Assembly (NCBI GenBank): GCA_964536015.1
Contig: CAZHVS010000016.1
Location: 1 to 60,573, forward strand
Length of the DNA: 60,573 nucleotides
Direction: 5' to 3'
Source of the DNA: CAZHVS01 sp964536015
Lineage (GTDB): Bacteria > Bacteroidota > Ignavibacteria > Ignavibacteriales > Ignavibacteriaceae
The notes under the pieces are model-generated. The model ran no database searches, was not told where the DNA came from, and was given only the letters and a program-made list of their open reading frames with translations. The stretch's first letter is position 1; each line of letters begins with the position of its first letter. This document shows positions 18,220 through 27,226 of the stretch, piece after piece. The translations under genes were made by a program, and so were the position numbers.

Positions 18220-18612
18220 ATGAAAACACGATCATTTGCATTATCCGTTTTAATACTTCTTGTATCTTTTTCTTTCACTTCGGCAATCTTTGCACAAATC
18301 AAGGATACAAAACCAGTTGACAATAAAGTAAAGACTGAATTGAAAAAAGTTGACACGAAAAAAGAAGACATTAAACAGACTAATAGAACTATTCAAGAAA
18401 AACCCAATCAGAACAAAGAAACAAGAAAAACTGATGTTAAGCAAACTACTGAAAATGTTCAGGAAAAAATAAACCAAACGAAAGAGACAGTAAAAACTGA
18501 TGTCAAGAAAGGTAATGAAATAACAACAAACAAAAATAAAAAGACAGTAGAACATCATAAAATGCCAGTTAAGAAAACAACCGAAGTAAAAAACGAAACG
18601 GAAAAGAAGTAG
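18220..18612 (+). CDS. Small exported Lys/Glu/Thr-rich repeat protein
   Basis: A 130-residue protein. A clear signal peptide (about 1-26, ending IFAQ) precedes a highly charged mature part. Two imperfect repeats of about 22 residues are visible (IQEKPNQNKETRKTDVKQTT and VQEKINQTKETVKTDVKKG), and the C-terminus is rich in Lys. It is predicted to be extended or helical in the periplasm. I recognise no family. It is followed by a strong terminator, and the start of a two-component system lies just downstream. Confidence 0.75.
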   Translation: MKTRSFALSVLILLVSFSFTSAIFAQIKDTKPVDNKVKTELKKVDTKKEDIKQTNRTIQEKPNQNKETRKTDVKQTTENVQEKINQTKETVKTDVKKGNEITTNKNKKTVEHHKMPVKKTTEVKNETEKK

Positions 18613-18633
18613 TTTTAGCATCATGTTTTTATC

Positions 18634-18668
18634 AATAGGAGAGAATAAACATCTCTCCTATTTTTTTA
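18634..18668 (+). terminator. Strong intrinsic terminator after the Lys-rich protein
   Basis: Perfect 10-bp stem (aataggagag at 18634-18643, ctctcctatt at 18653-18662) with a 9-base loop; the 3' arm runs into a T tract ending near 18668. It ends only 12 bases before the response-regulator start, so either the regulator has a promoter inside this segment or it depends on read-through. Confidence 0.9.
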
Positions 18669-18680
18669 TTAATTTTGATT

Positions 18681-19349
18681 ATGAGAATTCTTTTAGTAGA
18701 AGACGAAAAAAAAGTTGCAGCATTTATCAGAAAAGCTCTGGAAGAAGAATATTATACTGTAGATGTTGTTTATGATGGTAAGGAAGCCGGTAATTTTGTT
18801 TTTAATGATGAGTATGATTTAATAATTCTTGATATTATGCTTCCATATAAAGATGGAATTTCGATATTAAAAGAGATAAGGGAAGAAAATATTTATACGC
18901 CTGTACTAATGCTTACGGCAAAATCAGAGATTTCCGATAAAGTCTTAGGGCTTGACTCTGGAGCTGATGACTACCTTGCAAAACCTTTTGCACTTGATGA
19001 ATTATTAGCTCGAGCTAGAGCTCTAATAAGAAGAAATTATTCTGATAAACAAATCGTTTTAAAAGTCGGAGATGTAACTCTTGATTTGCAATCACATAAA
19101 ATTTTTAGAAATAAAACCGAAATTTTTCTAACACCTAAGGAATTTGCAATTCTTGAATATTTAATGCGAAATAAAAACAAGGTAATTTCCAAAACCAAGT
19201 TGTCAGAACATGTATATGATTATCACTTCGATTCGGATACAAATATTATTGAGGTTTTTATAAATAAACTGCGTAATAAAATTGACAAAGATTTTGATAA
19301 ACCAATTTTACATACAGTTAGAGGCGTTGGCTATATAATCAAGGAATAA
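18681..19349 (+). CDS. OmpR/PhoB-family response regulator
   Basis: A 222-residue DNA-binding regulator. The receiver domain (about 1-115) has the acidic pair in LVEDEKK, phospho-acceptor Asp51 (IILDIMLP), Thr in MLTAKSE and Lys in LAKPFALDELLAR. The C-terminal winged helix (about 125-222) ends in the typical HTVRGVGYIIKE. The atg at 18681 is preferred over a ttg two codons earlier because MRILLVEDE is the standard N-terminus. The histidine kinase gene follows after 23 bases, so the two form a two-component pair of the copper/heavy-metal or envelope-stress sensing type. Targets are unknown. Confidence 0.92.
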   Translation: MRILLVEDEKKVAAFIRKALEEEYYTVDVVYDGKEAGNFVFNDEYDLIILDIMLPYKDGISILKEIREENIYTPVLMLTAKSEISDKVLGLDSGADDYLAKPFALDELLARARALIRRNYSDKQIVLKVGDVTLDLQSHKIFRNKTEIFLTPKEFAILEYLMRNKNKVISKTKLSEHVYDYHFDSDTNIIEVFINKLRNKIDKDFDKPILHTVRGVGYIIKE

Positions 19350-19372
19350 AAAAAATTATTAATTCAGGATAA

Positions 19373-20794
19373 ATGAAATTAGTTAACTATTTTAAAACCA
19401 CTCGTTTCAGAACCACACTTTGGTATTCTGCAATTTTTTTACTCCTTGAAATAGTAATTGGTTTTATCATTTATTATTACTTGCAATCTGCTATGCTAAA
19501 ACAGCTTGATAAATCACTGCTTAAACAGGCTGATCTTATTTATGATTTCGTATCTGACAGTAAAGTTGATTTAAATGATTTTAAATCCGATTCAATTTAT
19601 TCTTCGGCTGATGAATTGGTTTATGATCTAATATTTGAAGCTGTGGCATTTAATCCCACCAATACATTTATACAGGTTAAATTCAAAAATAAAATTTTTT
19701 TCAGAACGTCAAACTTGTCACATAATGAAATAAAAATACCGGGTTTTAAAGGAAAAAATTTCGAATTAATAACTTTTACTGATACACTCTTATCCAAGCA
19801 TCCAATTCGAGCCGCTCATCTTAAAAAAAATAATTACGAAATTATTGTTGCATTTCCTGATTATTTGATTAAAGAAACTCTTAATAGTTTGACAGATATT
19901 TATATAATTATTGCGCCTGTATTCTTTTTATTATCGCTTGCAGGTGGTGCTTTAATTTCATTCCGAGCACTTTCAAGAATAGACAAAATCATAAAAAAAA
20001 CAAATGAAATTACTACTTATAATCTTAATGAAATTATTGAAGGTGAAAAATTTGATGATGAATATGGCAGACTTGTAAAAACGATAAATCAAATGATAAA
20101 AAGAATTAAAACTTCTATTGAATACATGAATCAATTCTCAATTGCAGCCGCTCATGAAATGAAGACACCTTTAACAATATTACGCGGAGAAATTGAACTC
20201 GCATTAAAATCAGACAAAACACCAGAACAATACAAAGAAGTATTAATCAGCAATTATGAAGAAACATTACACTTATCAAAAATTATTGACCAATTATTTC
20301 TTCTTACTAGATTGGATAATTCTATAATCAAGATAGAAAAAATCAATTTTGATATTGTTAAATTGTTTGAAGAAACGATAAACACATTTACTAAGTTTGC
20401 TCAGGCAAAAAAAATTAAGTTTTGCACAAATTTAAATACTCGGGCAAACTATAATATTAAAGCAGATAGAGATTTAATCAAACAAGTCATTATTAATCTA
20501 CTGGATAATGCAGTGAAATATGGTAAAGATAATTCAGAAATTATTATAGAATGCACATCAATAGATAACAATAAAACGTTGATTAACATCTCTAATCAAA
20601 GCAACCCAATTCCTGATGAAATTTTACCAAAACTATTTGAAAGATTTTACAAAACTGAAACATCCCGCAATAGAAACTTTGGAGGTATAGGTCTTGGTCT
20701 CTCTCTCGTAAAGTCAATTATTGATTTACACGGAGGAAACATCAACGCCACTTATTCGAATAATGGTTTTCTAAATATCTCGATTATCCTCTGA
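19373..20794 (+). CDS. Membrane sensor histidine kinase, partner of the upstream regulator
   Basis: A 473-residue kinase. TM1 is at about residues 15-38 and TM2 at about 175-198, enclosing a periplasmic sensor of about 135 residues. A HAMP linker, a HisKA domain with phospho-His261 (AAHEMKTPL) and a HATPase domain follow. The N box (NLLDNAVKYG) and the glycine-rich GGIGLGLSLVKSI are intact. It autophosphorylates and passes phosphate to Asp51 of the regulator encoded just upstream. The sensor domain gives no clue to the signal. Its 3' end converges on pckG with only 12 bases between. Confidence 0.92.
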   Translation: MKLVNYFKTTRFRTTLWYSAIFLLLEIVIGFIIYYYLQSAMLKQLDKSLLKQADLIYDFVSDSKVDLNDFKSDSIYSSADELVYDLIFEAVAFNPTNTFIQVKFKNKIFFRTSNLSHNEIKIPGFKGKNFELITFTDTLLSKHPIRAAHLKKNNYEIIVAFPDYLIKETLNSLTDIYIIIAPVFFLLSLAGGALISFRALSRIDKIIKKTNEITTYNLNEIIEGEKFDDEYGRLVKTINQMIKRIKTSIEYMNQFSIAAAHEMKTPLTILRGEIELALKSDKTPEQYKEVLISNYEETLHLSKIIDQLFLLTRLDNSIIKIEKINFDIVKLFEETINTFTKFAQAKKIKFCTNLNTRANYNIKADRDLIKQVIINLLDNAVKYGKDNSEIIIECTSIDNNKTLINISNQSNPIPDEILPKLFERFYKTETSRNRNFGGIGLGLSLVKSIIDLHGGNINATYSNNGFLNISIIL

Positions 20795-20806
20795 ACTGAT
20801 TTTTAT

Positions 20807-22594
20807 TCACAATTTCTTTAACCTCTCCTCCATCGAATTGACTTCAATATTTAATTCTTTGGGAAGTCTATCACCAAAAATTTTGAAATACTCTCTAATC
20901 TCTTCAACTTCAGTTAACCCTTCTTCCTGTTTAATTGTAAACAGTTTTGCCATATCCTGCACAGAAATATTTAATCCGGAAATATCAATTCCTTCTCTTG
21001 TAGGAATTCTACCAATAGGCGATTCTACAAAATTGGCTTTCCCATCGCATCTCTCAAAAATCCATTTTAATACTCTTATATTTTCACCATAACCAGGCCA
21101 AATGAATTGTCCTTTTTCGTCTTTTCTGAACCAGTTTACATAAAATATTTTCGGTAGTTTATTTTCATCAGCTTTTTTACCAATGTTTATCCAATGATTA
21201 AAATAATCTCCCATGTTGTAACCGCAGAAAGGAAGCATAGCAAAAGGATCATGACGAAGTTTACCTACAGTACCTGCAGCAGCAGCAGTGGTTTCAGAAG
21301 AAACTGTTGCACCCATAAAAGTTCCATGCTGCCAATTAAAAGATTCATGAACAAGCGGAACGTAAGAGCCTCTTCTTCCACCAAATAATATTGCAGAAAT
21401 TGGAACACCTTTCGGGTCTTCCCAGGTAGGATCAATTACAGGGCATTGTCTTGCCGGTGCTGTAAATCTTGAATTAGGATGAGACGAGAGTTTAGTCGAT
21501 TCCGGTGTCCATTCTTCTCCTAACCAGCTTGTTAAGTGTGCTGGTTTTTCTTTTGTTAATCCTTCCCACCAAACATCTCCATCATCTGTTAACGCAACAT
21601 TTGTAAAAATGGAATTTTTTGTCAGCGAAAGAATAGCATTTGCATTAGTATGCATTCCTGTTCCAGGGGCAACACCAAAAAATCCTGCTTCTGGATTAAT
21701 GGCATACAATCTTCCATCCGCTCCAAATTTCATCCATGCAATATCATCTCCCACACACTCAACTTTCCATCCAGGAATAGTTGGAGTGAGCATAGCAAGA
21801 TTTGTCTTACCACATGCACTTGGAAATGCAGCAGCAATATATTTTTTCTTTCCTTCGGGATTTGTTATTCCAACAATTAGCATATGTTCGGCAATCCAGC
21901 CTTCATCTCTTGCCATAACGGAAGCAATTCTTAATGCAAAACATTTTTTGCCAAGTAATGCGTTACCTCCGTATCCGCTGCCGAAAGACCAGATACTTCT
22001 TTCTTCCGGAAAGTGAACTATGTACTTTGTTTTATTACAGGGCCAGGTAACATCCTTTTTTCCCTCACTTAAAGGAAAACCAACAGAGTGTAAACAAGGA
22101 ACAAAACTTTCTGAATCTCCAAGTACATCCAGCACCGCTTTCCCGGTTCTAGTCATAATTGACATATTAATTACAACATAAGGTGAATCTGTTAATTCAA
22201 TTCCAATTTGAGAAATATTTGACCCTAATGGACCCATACTAAAAGGAATTACATACATTGTTCTCCCTTTCATTGAACCAGTAAAAAGTCCTTTTAAAAT
22301 GTTCTTCATCTCATCAGGATCTTTCCAATTATTTGTTGGTCCTGCATCTATCTGATTTTTTGAACATATGAATGTACGATCTTCAACTCTTGCCACGTCA
22401 TCCGGGTCTGAACGGAAATAAAAACTATTTGGTTTTTTCTCATCATTAAGTTTTATAGCAGCTCCTTTTTTAACAACTAAAGATGTAAGCATATCATATT
22501 CTTGTTGTGAACCATCACACCAGTGAATATTATCTGGTTGACACATTGCTGCCATTTCATTAACCCAGCTAATCAATTTTTTATTTTTAGTCAT
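20807..22594 (-). CDS. pckG: GTP-dependent phosphoenolpyruvate carboxykinase
   Basis: A 595-residue cytoplasmic enzyme converting oxaloacetate and GTP to phosphoenolpyruvate, CO2 and GDP (gluconeogenesis). Its length is normal for the GTP-type family. The P-loop FPSACGKTN lies at about 257-265, preceded by the substrate region GSGYGGNALLGKKCFALRIAS. Further on, VGDDIAWMKF, FGGRRGSYVPLV and GATVSSETTAAA match the family signatures. I start at the atg at 22594 because a ribosome site sits 6 bases before it; the open frame extends only to a ttg six codons earlier. Confidence 0.96.
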   Translation of the reverse strand: MTKNKKLISWVNEMAAMCQPDNIHWCDGSQQEYDMLTSLVVKKGAAIKLNDEKKPNSFYFRSDPDDVARVEDRTFICSKNQIDAGPTNNWKDPDEMKNILKGLFTGSMKGRTMYVIPFSMGPLGSNISQIGIELTDSPYVVINMSIMTRTGKAVLDVLGDSESFVPCLHSVGFPLSEGKKDVTWPCNKTKYIVHFPEERSIWSFGSGYGGNALLGKKCFALRIASVMARDEGWIAEHMLIVGITNPEGKKKYIAAAFPSACGKTNLAMLTPTIPGWKVECVGDDIAWMKFGADGRLYAINPEAGFFGVAPGTGMHTNANAILSLTKNSIFTNVALTDDGDVWWEGLTKEKPAHLTSWLGEEWTPESTKLSSHPNSRFTAPARQCPVIDPTWEDPKGVPISAILFGGRRGSYVPLVHESFNWQHGTFMGATVSSETTAAAAGTVGKLRHDPFAMLPFCGYNMGDYFNHWINIGKKADENKLPKIFYVNWFRKDEKGQFIWPGYGENIRVLKWIFERCDGKANFVESPIGRIPTREGIDISGLNISVQDMAKLFTIKQEEGLTEVEEIREYFKIFGDRLPKELNIEVNSMEERLKKL

Positions 22595-22600
22595 CTTAAA

Positions 22601-22606
22601 TCCTTT
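22601..22606 (-). promoter_or_regulatory. Ribosome binding site that fixes the pckG start
   Basis: On the minus strand aaagga is followed by 6 bases and the atg at 22594. It lies inside the codons that a longer ttg start would use, which argues against that longer start. Confidence 0.75.
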
Positions 22607-22636
22607 TATCAAAATGAATCTTTTCGTGCTTGTGCA

Positions 22637-22695
22637 AACTTAATAAAATTTAGGTGAATTGAGAACTCTGAAATTGGTACAATTTTATTAAAGTT
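22637..22695. repeat. Imperfect AT-rich inverted repeat between divergent genes
   Basis: aacttaataaaatt (22637-22650) and aattttattaaagtt (22681-22695) are reverse complements except for one extra base. It lies in the divergent promoter region of pckG and the permease gene. A regulator site is possible, but low complexity weakens the case. Confidence 0.4.
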
Positions 22696-22748
22696 GTATT
22701 AAGGTTGATGAGTAGTTAATTTGCAATAAAAAAATTTAGTAATATAAA

Positions 22749-23522
22749 TTGATCACTGGATTCTTCGCAAAACTTGGCAAATTATCCTTAGGATTCTTCC
22801 AGGAATTTGGACAGATATTTATTCTGCTTGGAAAAATTTTAAAAAGCTTTTCGCAAATTTATAAAAGCCGAAAGCTTGTCATTTTCCAGATGGAACATAT
22901 CGGTGTAAACTCTCTTCCATTAGTATTAATTATTGCAGTATTCACAGGTGCAGTAGCTGCCTGGCAGGCTGCTTACCAATTAAAAGGTATTGCTCCTCTT
23001 TCCTTCCTAGGTGCTGCTACAGGAAGAGCAATTATAACTGAGTTGGGACCTGTACTTACCGGAATAGTTATCGCAGGACGAGTAGGAGCTTCGATTGCCG
23101 CTGAACTTGGAACGATGAAAGTTACCGAACAAATTGACGCTCTTGAAACAATGGCAATTAGTCCTGTTCGTTATCTTGCAATGCCAAGATTTGTCGCGGC
23201 AATAATTATGATGCCCCTGATTGTAATATTTGCAAATTTAATTGCTGTCGGTGGAGCATATGTTGTATCGAATTATTCACTTGGAGTTTCTTACGCAGTT
23301 TTTTTTGAGTCTGTTAAAAGATACTTTGATATAAAAGATTTCGTTGCCGGATTGATAAAAACTGTTTTCTTTGGTGCAGTTACGTCTTTGCTCGGTTGTC
23401 ACATTGGGTTACGTACAGAAGGGGGAGCGGAAGGAGTAGGGCTATCAACAATTAGATCTTTCGTTATGTCTGCCGCTTTAATTTTAATTTTAGATTATAT
23501 CCTCTGGATGTTTTTGTTTTAA
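22749..23522 (+). CDS. mlaE: MlaE-type ABC transporter permease
   Basis: A 257-residue inner-membrane protein of the MlaE/YrbE family, the permease of lipid transporters that move phospholipid or sterol-like lipids between membranes. The family core is intact: GPVLTGIVIAGRVGASIAAELGTMKVTEQIDALE, about residues 97-131, with the PRFVAAI segment after it. The start is a ttg; no nearby in-frame atg fits the N-terminal amphipathic helix (ITGFFAKLGKLSLGFF) seen in the family. The usual ATPase (MlaF) and MCE protein (MlaD) are not next to it. The carotenoid operon begins 124 bases downstream on the same strand. Confidence 0.9.
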   Translation: MITGFFAKLGKLSLGFFQEFGQIFILLGKILKSFSQIYKSRKLVIFQMEHIGVNSLPLVLIIAVFTGAVAAWQAAYQLKGIAPLSFLGAATGRAIITELGPVLTGIVIAGRVGASIAAELGTMKVTEQIDALETMAISPVRYLAMPRFVAAIIMMPLIVIFANLIAVGGAYVVSNYSLGVSYAVFFESVKRYFDIKDFVAGLIKTVFFGAVTSLLGCHIGLRTEGGAEGVGLSTIRSFVMSAALILILDYILWMFLF

Positions 23523-23646
23523 TAATTATAACAAATCATTCTGTTTTTTTAGTTTCTATAAATTTAATAATTATTTTAAAATACCTCTGATAATTAGAAC
23601 TTTCATCCCCTCTTTATGGTTATTTATTTATATATATTTATTAATT

Positions 23647-25140
23647 ATGAAAAGAAAAGCAATTATTATAGGTTCTGGTCTCGGTGGTTTATCTACTGCT
23701 TTAAGACTATCTGAAAAAGGATTTGAAGTTACTATCATAGAAAAGCATTACTCTGCTGGAGGTAGATTAAATCAATTAAAGAAAGATGGTTTTACCTTCG
23801 ACATAGGTCCATCTTTTATGAGCATGACATACGAACTTGATGAACTTTTTGCTTCGACTAATATCAATAATCCTATTAAACTAACTCCTCTTGATCCTCT
23901 TTATCAGGTCTTCTTTGAAGGTAATGATAAACCTTTCAGAATATGGAAAGATTTAAAAAAACTTGAAGAAGAATTTGGAGAACTTGAGCCAGATTTGGCT
24001 GTTAAAGCTGAAAAATATTTACAAAAGGCGGGAGAGTTTTTTCATGACACTGAAGATAAAGTAGTTAAATCTAATTTTAATAACAAAGCACAATATTTAT
24101 CTAAATTGACAAAAGTACCATTAAAACACCTTCCTTATCTTTTCAGAACTATGTGGAAAGAAGTTGAAAATACTTTTATTTCTGAAGAAGCAAGAGTAAT
24201 CTTCTCATTAGTTGCATTCTTTCTAGGTTCAACACCTTTTAAAACACCAGCCATTTATTCGCTTTTAAACTATACTGAAATGAGGCATAATGGATATTGG
24301 AAGGTCGAAGGAGGAATGTATAGAATGGTAGAAGAGCTTATTAAAATTCTTCAAGAAAGAGGAGTAAAAATTATTTATAATACTGAAATAGTAAATTTTG
24401 AAAGCACTAATAATTTAATCAATAATGTCATAGATGATAGAGGAAATAAATGGAGTGGAGATCTTTTCATTTCAAATTCTGATGCAGCTGCTTTTAGAGG
24501 AAAAATATTAAAAAGAAAAAATTTCAATGAAAATAAATTAGATAAAATGGATTGGACACTTGCTCCATTTACGATTTATCTCGGGGTAAAAGGTAAAATT
24601 GATAATCTTGAACATCACAACTATTTTCTTGGAAGTAATTTCCGTGGTTATGCTGATACAATATTTACTTCTTCTATAAGTCCACAAAAACCTTATTATT
24701 ATGTTAATGTATCTTCAAAGTCATTTGAAAATGTGGCTCCTCCAGATTGTGAAAATATTTTTATTCTTTGTCCTGTTCCTGATTTGCGTTTTAAAAAAGA
24801 CTGGAGTGATAAAGAAGAACTTGCGAATAATATTATTGATGATCTGGCAAAGCGAACAAAATTTGACTTTAGAAAAAATATAATTTCCAAAACTATTTTT
24901 GATCCAACAGACTGGGAAAAAGCTTTTAATCTTTATAAAGGTAGTGGACTTGGACTAGCTCATGGAATGAATCAAGTTGGAGCTTTTCGTCCTAAAAATA
25001 AGGATGAACTATTCAATAATTTATATTACGTTGGTGCATCAACAACGCCAGGCACTGGTTTACCAATGGTAATTATCAGTTCAAAATTAGTTACAGAAAG
25101 AATAGAGCAAGATCATGGATATCTATCATCAAACCAGTAA
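23647..25140 (+). CDS. crtI: CrtI-type phytoene desaturase
   Basis: A 497-residue FAD-dependent carotenoid desaturase. The N-terminal dinucleotide fold is clear: IIGSGLGGLSTALRL, then IEKHYSAGGR (about 7-40). The C-terminal VGASTTPGTGLPMVIISS completes the FAD site and is diagnostic of the CrtI family. Expected role: stepwise dehydrogenation of phytoene towards lycopene at the inner membrane. It is the first gene of a nine-gene operon and overlaps crtB by 26 bases. A second family member (27227-28705) resembles CrtD, so this copy most likely does the main desaturation. A CrtIa/CrtIb-style division of labour, as in Myxococcus, cannot be excluded. Confidence 0.9.
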   Translation: MKRKAIIIGSGLGGLSTALRLSEKGFEVTIIEKHYSAGGRLNQLKKDGFTFDIGPSFMSMTYELDELFASTNINNPIKLTPLDPLYQVFFEGNDKPFRIWKDLKKLEEEFGELEPDLAVKAEKYLQKAGEFFHDTEDKVVKSNFNNKAQYLSKLTKVPLKHLPYLFRTMWKEVENTFISEEARVIFSLVAFFLGSTPFKTPAIYSLLNYTEMRHNGYWKVEGGMYRMVEELIKILQERGVKIIYNTEIVNFESTNNLINNVIDDRGNKWSGDLFISNSDAAAFRGKILKRKNFNENKLDKMDWTLAPFTIYLGVKGKIDNLEHHNYFLGSNFRGYADTIFTSSISPQKPYYYVNVSSKSFENVAPPDCENIFILCPVPDLRFKKDWSDKEELANNIIDDLAKRTKFDFRKNIISKTIFDPTDWEKAFNLYKGSGLGLAHGMNQVGAFRPKNKDELFNNLYYVGASTTPGTGLPMVIISSKLVTERIEQDHGYLSSNQ

Positions 25141-25954
25141 TAAAATTAGCAAGCTAATTACTCGTAAATATAGCACATCTTTTAGTCTTGGTATTTTGGC
25201 TTTCTCTCCAAAATACCGTCAACCCATATATTCAATATATGGTTTTGTAAGATTAGCAGATGAAATTGTAGATTCTTTTCATGGTTATGATAAGAAAAAA
25301 CTTTTAGAAGATTTTCGAAAAGATACTTTTGAAGCAATTGAGAAAGGTATTTCCACAAATCCAGTCATTCATTCTTTTCAACAAGTTGTACGTGAATATA
25401 AAATAGACACCTGCTATATAGTCGCTTTTTTAGACAGCATGGAAATGGATCTACAATTTAATTCTTATAGTGATATTGAATACAACAATTATATTTATGG
25501 CTCTGCAGAGGTGGTGGGACTTATGTGTTTAAAAGTATTTGTTGATGGAAATCAGCAAATATTTGATGAGTTACTATTACCGGCAAAATCACTTGGAGCA
25601 GCTTTTCAAAAAGTCAATTTTCTCAGAGATATTCAGAGTGACATTGAAGAAAGAGGAAGAATTTATCTTCCTGAAGTAAACGAATACACTAAAATTAATG
25701 ATCAAGAAAAAAAGAAACTTGAAAAAGAAATTGAAGCGGATTTTCAAGACGCCCTGATTGGAATAAAAAAACTTCCACTTGGAGTAAAATTAGGCGTATA
25801 TTCAGCATTTCTTTATTATGTTTCTCTTTATAAAAAAATTAAAAGCTCGAAAGTTGAAAAACTTTTTCGTAAGAGAATTAGAGTATCAAATTCACATAAA
25901 CTTGCTTTATTATTCAGAGCATTTATTGAAGTGAAAGTTCTAAAGACATGTTAA
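25115..25954 (+). CDS. crtB: Phytoene synthase
   Basis: A 279-residue enzyme of the squalene/phytoene synthase family. It joins two geranylgeranyl diphosphates into phytoene. The first aspartate-rich motif is DEIVD at 49-53 and the second is DIQSD at 172-176 (within FLRDIQSDIEERGRIYLP); both bind Mg-diphosphate. The N-terminal KYSTSFSLG is typical. It overlaps crtI by 26 bases at the start and the next gene by 7 bases at the end, so translation is coupled. No geranylgeranyl diphosphate synthase gene (crtE) is in the window. Confidence 0.93.
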   Translation: MDIYHQTSNKISKLITRKYSTSFSLGILAFSPKYRQPIYSIYGFVRLADEIVDSFHGYDKKKLLEDFRKDTFEAIEKGISTNPVIHSFQQVVREYKIDTCYIVAFLDSMEMDLQFNSYSDIEYNNYIYGSAEVVGLMCLKVFVDGNQQIFDELLLPAKSLGAAFQKVNFLRDIQSDIEERGRIYLPEVNEYTKINDQEKKKLEKEIEADFQDALIGIKKLPLGVKLGVYSAFLYYVSLYKKIKSSKVEKLFRKRIRVSNSHKLALLFRAFIEVKVLKTC

Positions 25955-26517
25955 ACAATTTTTTAAAAATATTCCTGGTCTTGTTTTTATTTCAATTTGA
26001 TATGTTTTCTTTTTCAAACAGAATTGATACAACTACTGTAAGCAACTTAAGAACGACTTTCTATAAAGCTGTTGAAGATGAAGATCAGGTTGATGTATTA
26101 TTAGAAAAAATTCAAATTAGATTTTCTGATAATTTATCTATATATCCACCAATAGTTTTAGCGTATTATGGAGCGGCAGAAACATTAATTGCAAAGCATT
26201 CTTACAACCCTTATAAGAAATGGAAATATTTAAAAGACGGTCTGGAAAAAATTGGCAAAGCAATAAATAAATCCCCAAATAGTCTCGAAATTCGATTTAT
26301 AAGATTTTCAATATTACATTATATTCCTTCATTTCTTGGTTATTCAAAGGAACGTGAAGAAGATTTATCAATAATTTACCAATTACTTCTAAAACGGGAT
26401 TATTCTGAAGTAAATTTTTCAGTTCAGGATGGAATTAAGAATTTCTTACTTGACAGCGAACGGCTTTCCAAAGAGAAAGAATTAATGCTTAAGAATTTAA
26501 TAATTACCCAAAAGTAA
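25948..26517 (+). CDS. Unknown exported protein inside the carotenoid operon
   Basis: A 189-residue protein with an N-terminal hydrophobic segment (about 5-22) that looks like a signal peptide. The rest is polar and probably helical, with a repeat-like KYLKDGLEKIGKAINKSPNSLEIRFIRFS that resembles a TPR or Sel1-type helical pair. It overlaps crtB by 7 bases and shares one base with the cyclase start (taatg), so it is embedded in the operon. I do not recognise it as a known carotenoid enzyme and see no catalytic motif. A periplasmic binding or assembly role is a guess from context. Confidence 0.75.
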   Translation: MLNNFLKIFLVLFLFQFDMFSFSNRIDTTTVSNLRTTFYKAVEDEDQVDVLLEKIQIRFSDNLSIYPPIVLAYYGAAETLIAKHSYNPYKKWKYLKDGLEKIGKAINKSPNSLEIRFIRFSILHYIPSFLGYSKEREEDLSIIYQLLLKRDYSEVNFSVQDGIKNFLLDSERLSKEKELMLKNLIITQK

Positions 26518-27197
26518 TGTACACTTATCTTGTTATTAATGCAGCAATAATTATTGTTCCATTGTTATTTAGTTTCGAAAAAAAAATAAGTTTTTATAAA
26601 AAAACTCCGGCATATTTTTTTTCAATTTTAATTGTAAGTTCAATTTATATATCATGGGATGTAATTGCAACTATATATGAACATTGGGGATTTAATTCTG
26701 ATTACACCATCAAAGCAAAATTATTTTCTCTTCCAATTGAAGAAGTATTGTTTTTTATCACTGTCCCTTATAGCAGTTTATTTATTTATGAAACAATTTC
26801 TTATTACATCAAAGATAAAAAGATCTCATTTAACAAAATTTTTTATATTCTTTTATCAATTTTTCTAATAATCATCGCCATTATATTCAGCAATCAATAC
26901 TATACATTTACTGTGCTTCTTTTTTGTGCCGGCTTTTTTCTTACTTCCAGTTTTCTGCAAAATACATTTTTAAATTCTCGAAATTTTTGGATTTTTATAC
27001 TTTTTACGTTTTTACCATTTTTAATTGTTAATTATATTTTAACATCATTGCCAGTTGTATGGTATAATAGTAAAGCTATTTGGGGAATTCGTTTTCTAAC
27101 TATTCCTTTTGAAGATTTCTTTTATTCATTTTCTATGATATCATTTTGGTTATTGAGTTATAAATTATTTTTATCTAAACTTTCAAATGCGAAATGA
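26517..27197 (+). CDS. Lycopene cyclase, CrtYcd (fused heterodimer) type
   Basis: A 226-residue integral membrane protein with about six to seven hydrophobic segments. It contains the two half-repeats of the CrtYc/CrtYd family: LPIEEVLFF at about 72-80 and IPFEDFFYS at about 196-204. The acidic residues of the PxEE and PxED motifs are implicated in cyclisation. Expected role: forming a beta-ionone ring on lycopene. With CruF and a CrtD-like enzyme in the operon, cyclisation at one end only (gamma-carotene) is the likely outcome. It starts at the base where the upstream stop ends and is followed by crtD after 29 bases. Confidence 0.85.
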   Translation: MYTYLVINAAIIIVPLLFSFEKKISFYKKTPAYFFSILIVSSIYISWDVIATIYEHWGFNSDYTIKAKLFSLPIEEVLFFITVPYSSLFIYETISYYIKDKKISFNKIFYILLSIFLIIIAIIFSNQYYTFTVLLFCAGFFLTSSFLQNTFLNSRNFWIFILFTFLPFLIVNYILTSLPVVWYNSKAIWGIRFLTIPFEDFFYSFSMISFWLLSYKLFLSKLSNAK

Positions 27198-27226
27198 ATA
27201 TTAGCACTGAATTATAAAAAGAATTT

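Noticed and set aside
18250..18624. 124-codon minus-strand frame over the Lys-rich protein
   Set aside because: It is a Phe/Cys-rich mirror of the Lys codons, and the plus-strand gene has a signal peptide and a ribosome site.
21609..22016. 135-codon open frame on the + strand within pckG
   Set aside because: It is antisense to conserved PEP carboxykinase motifs and has no domain features; a shadow frame.
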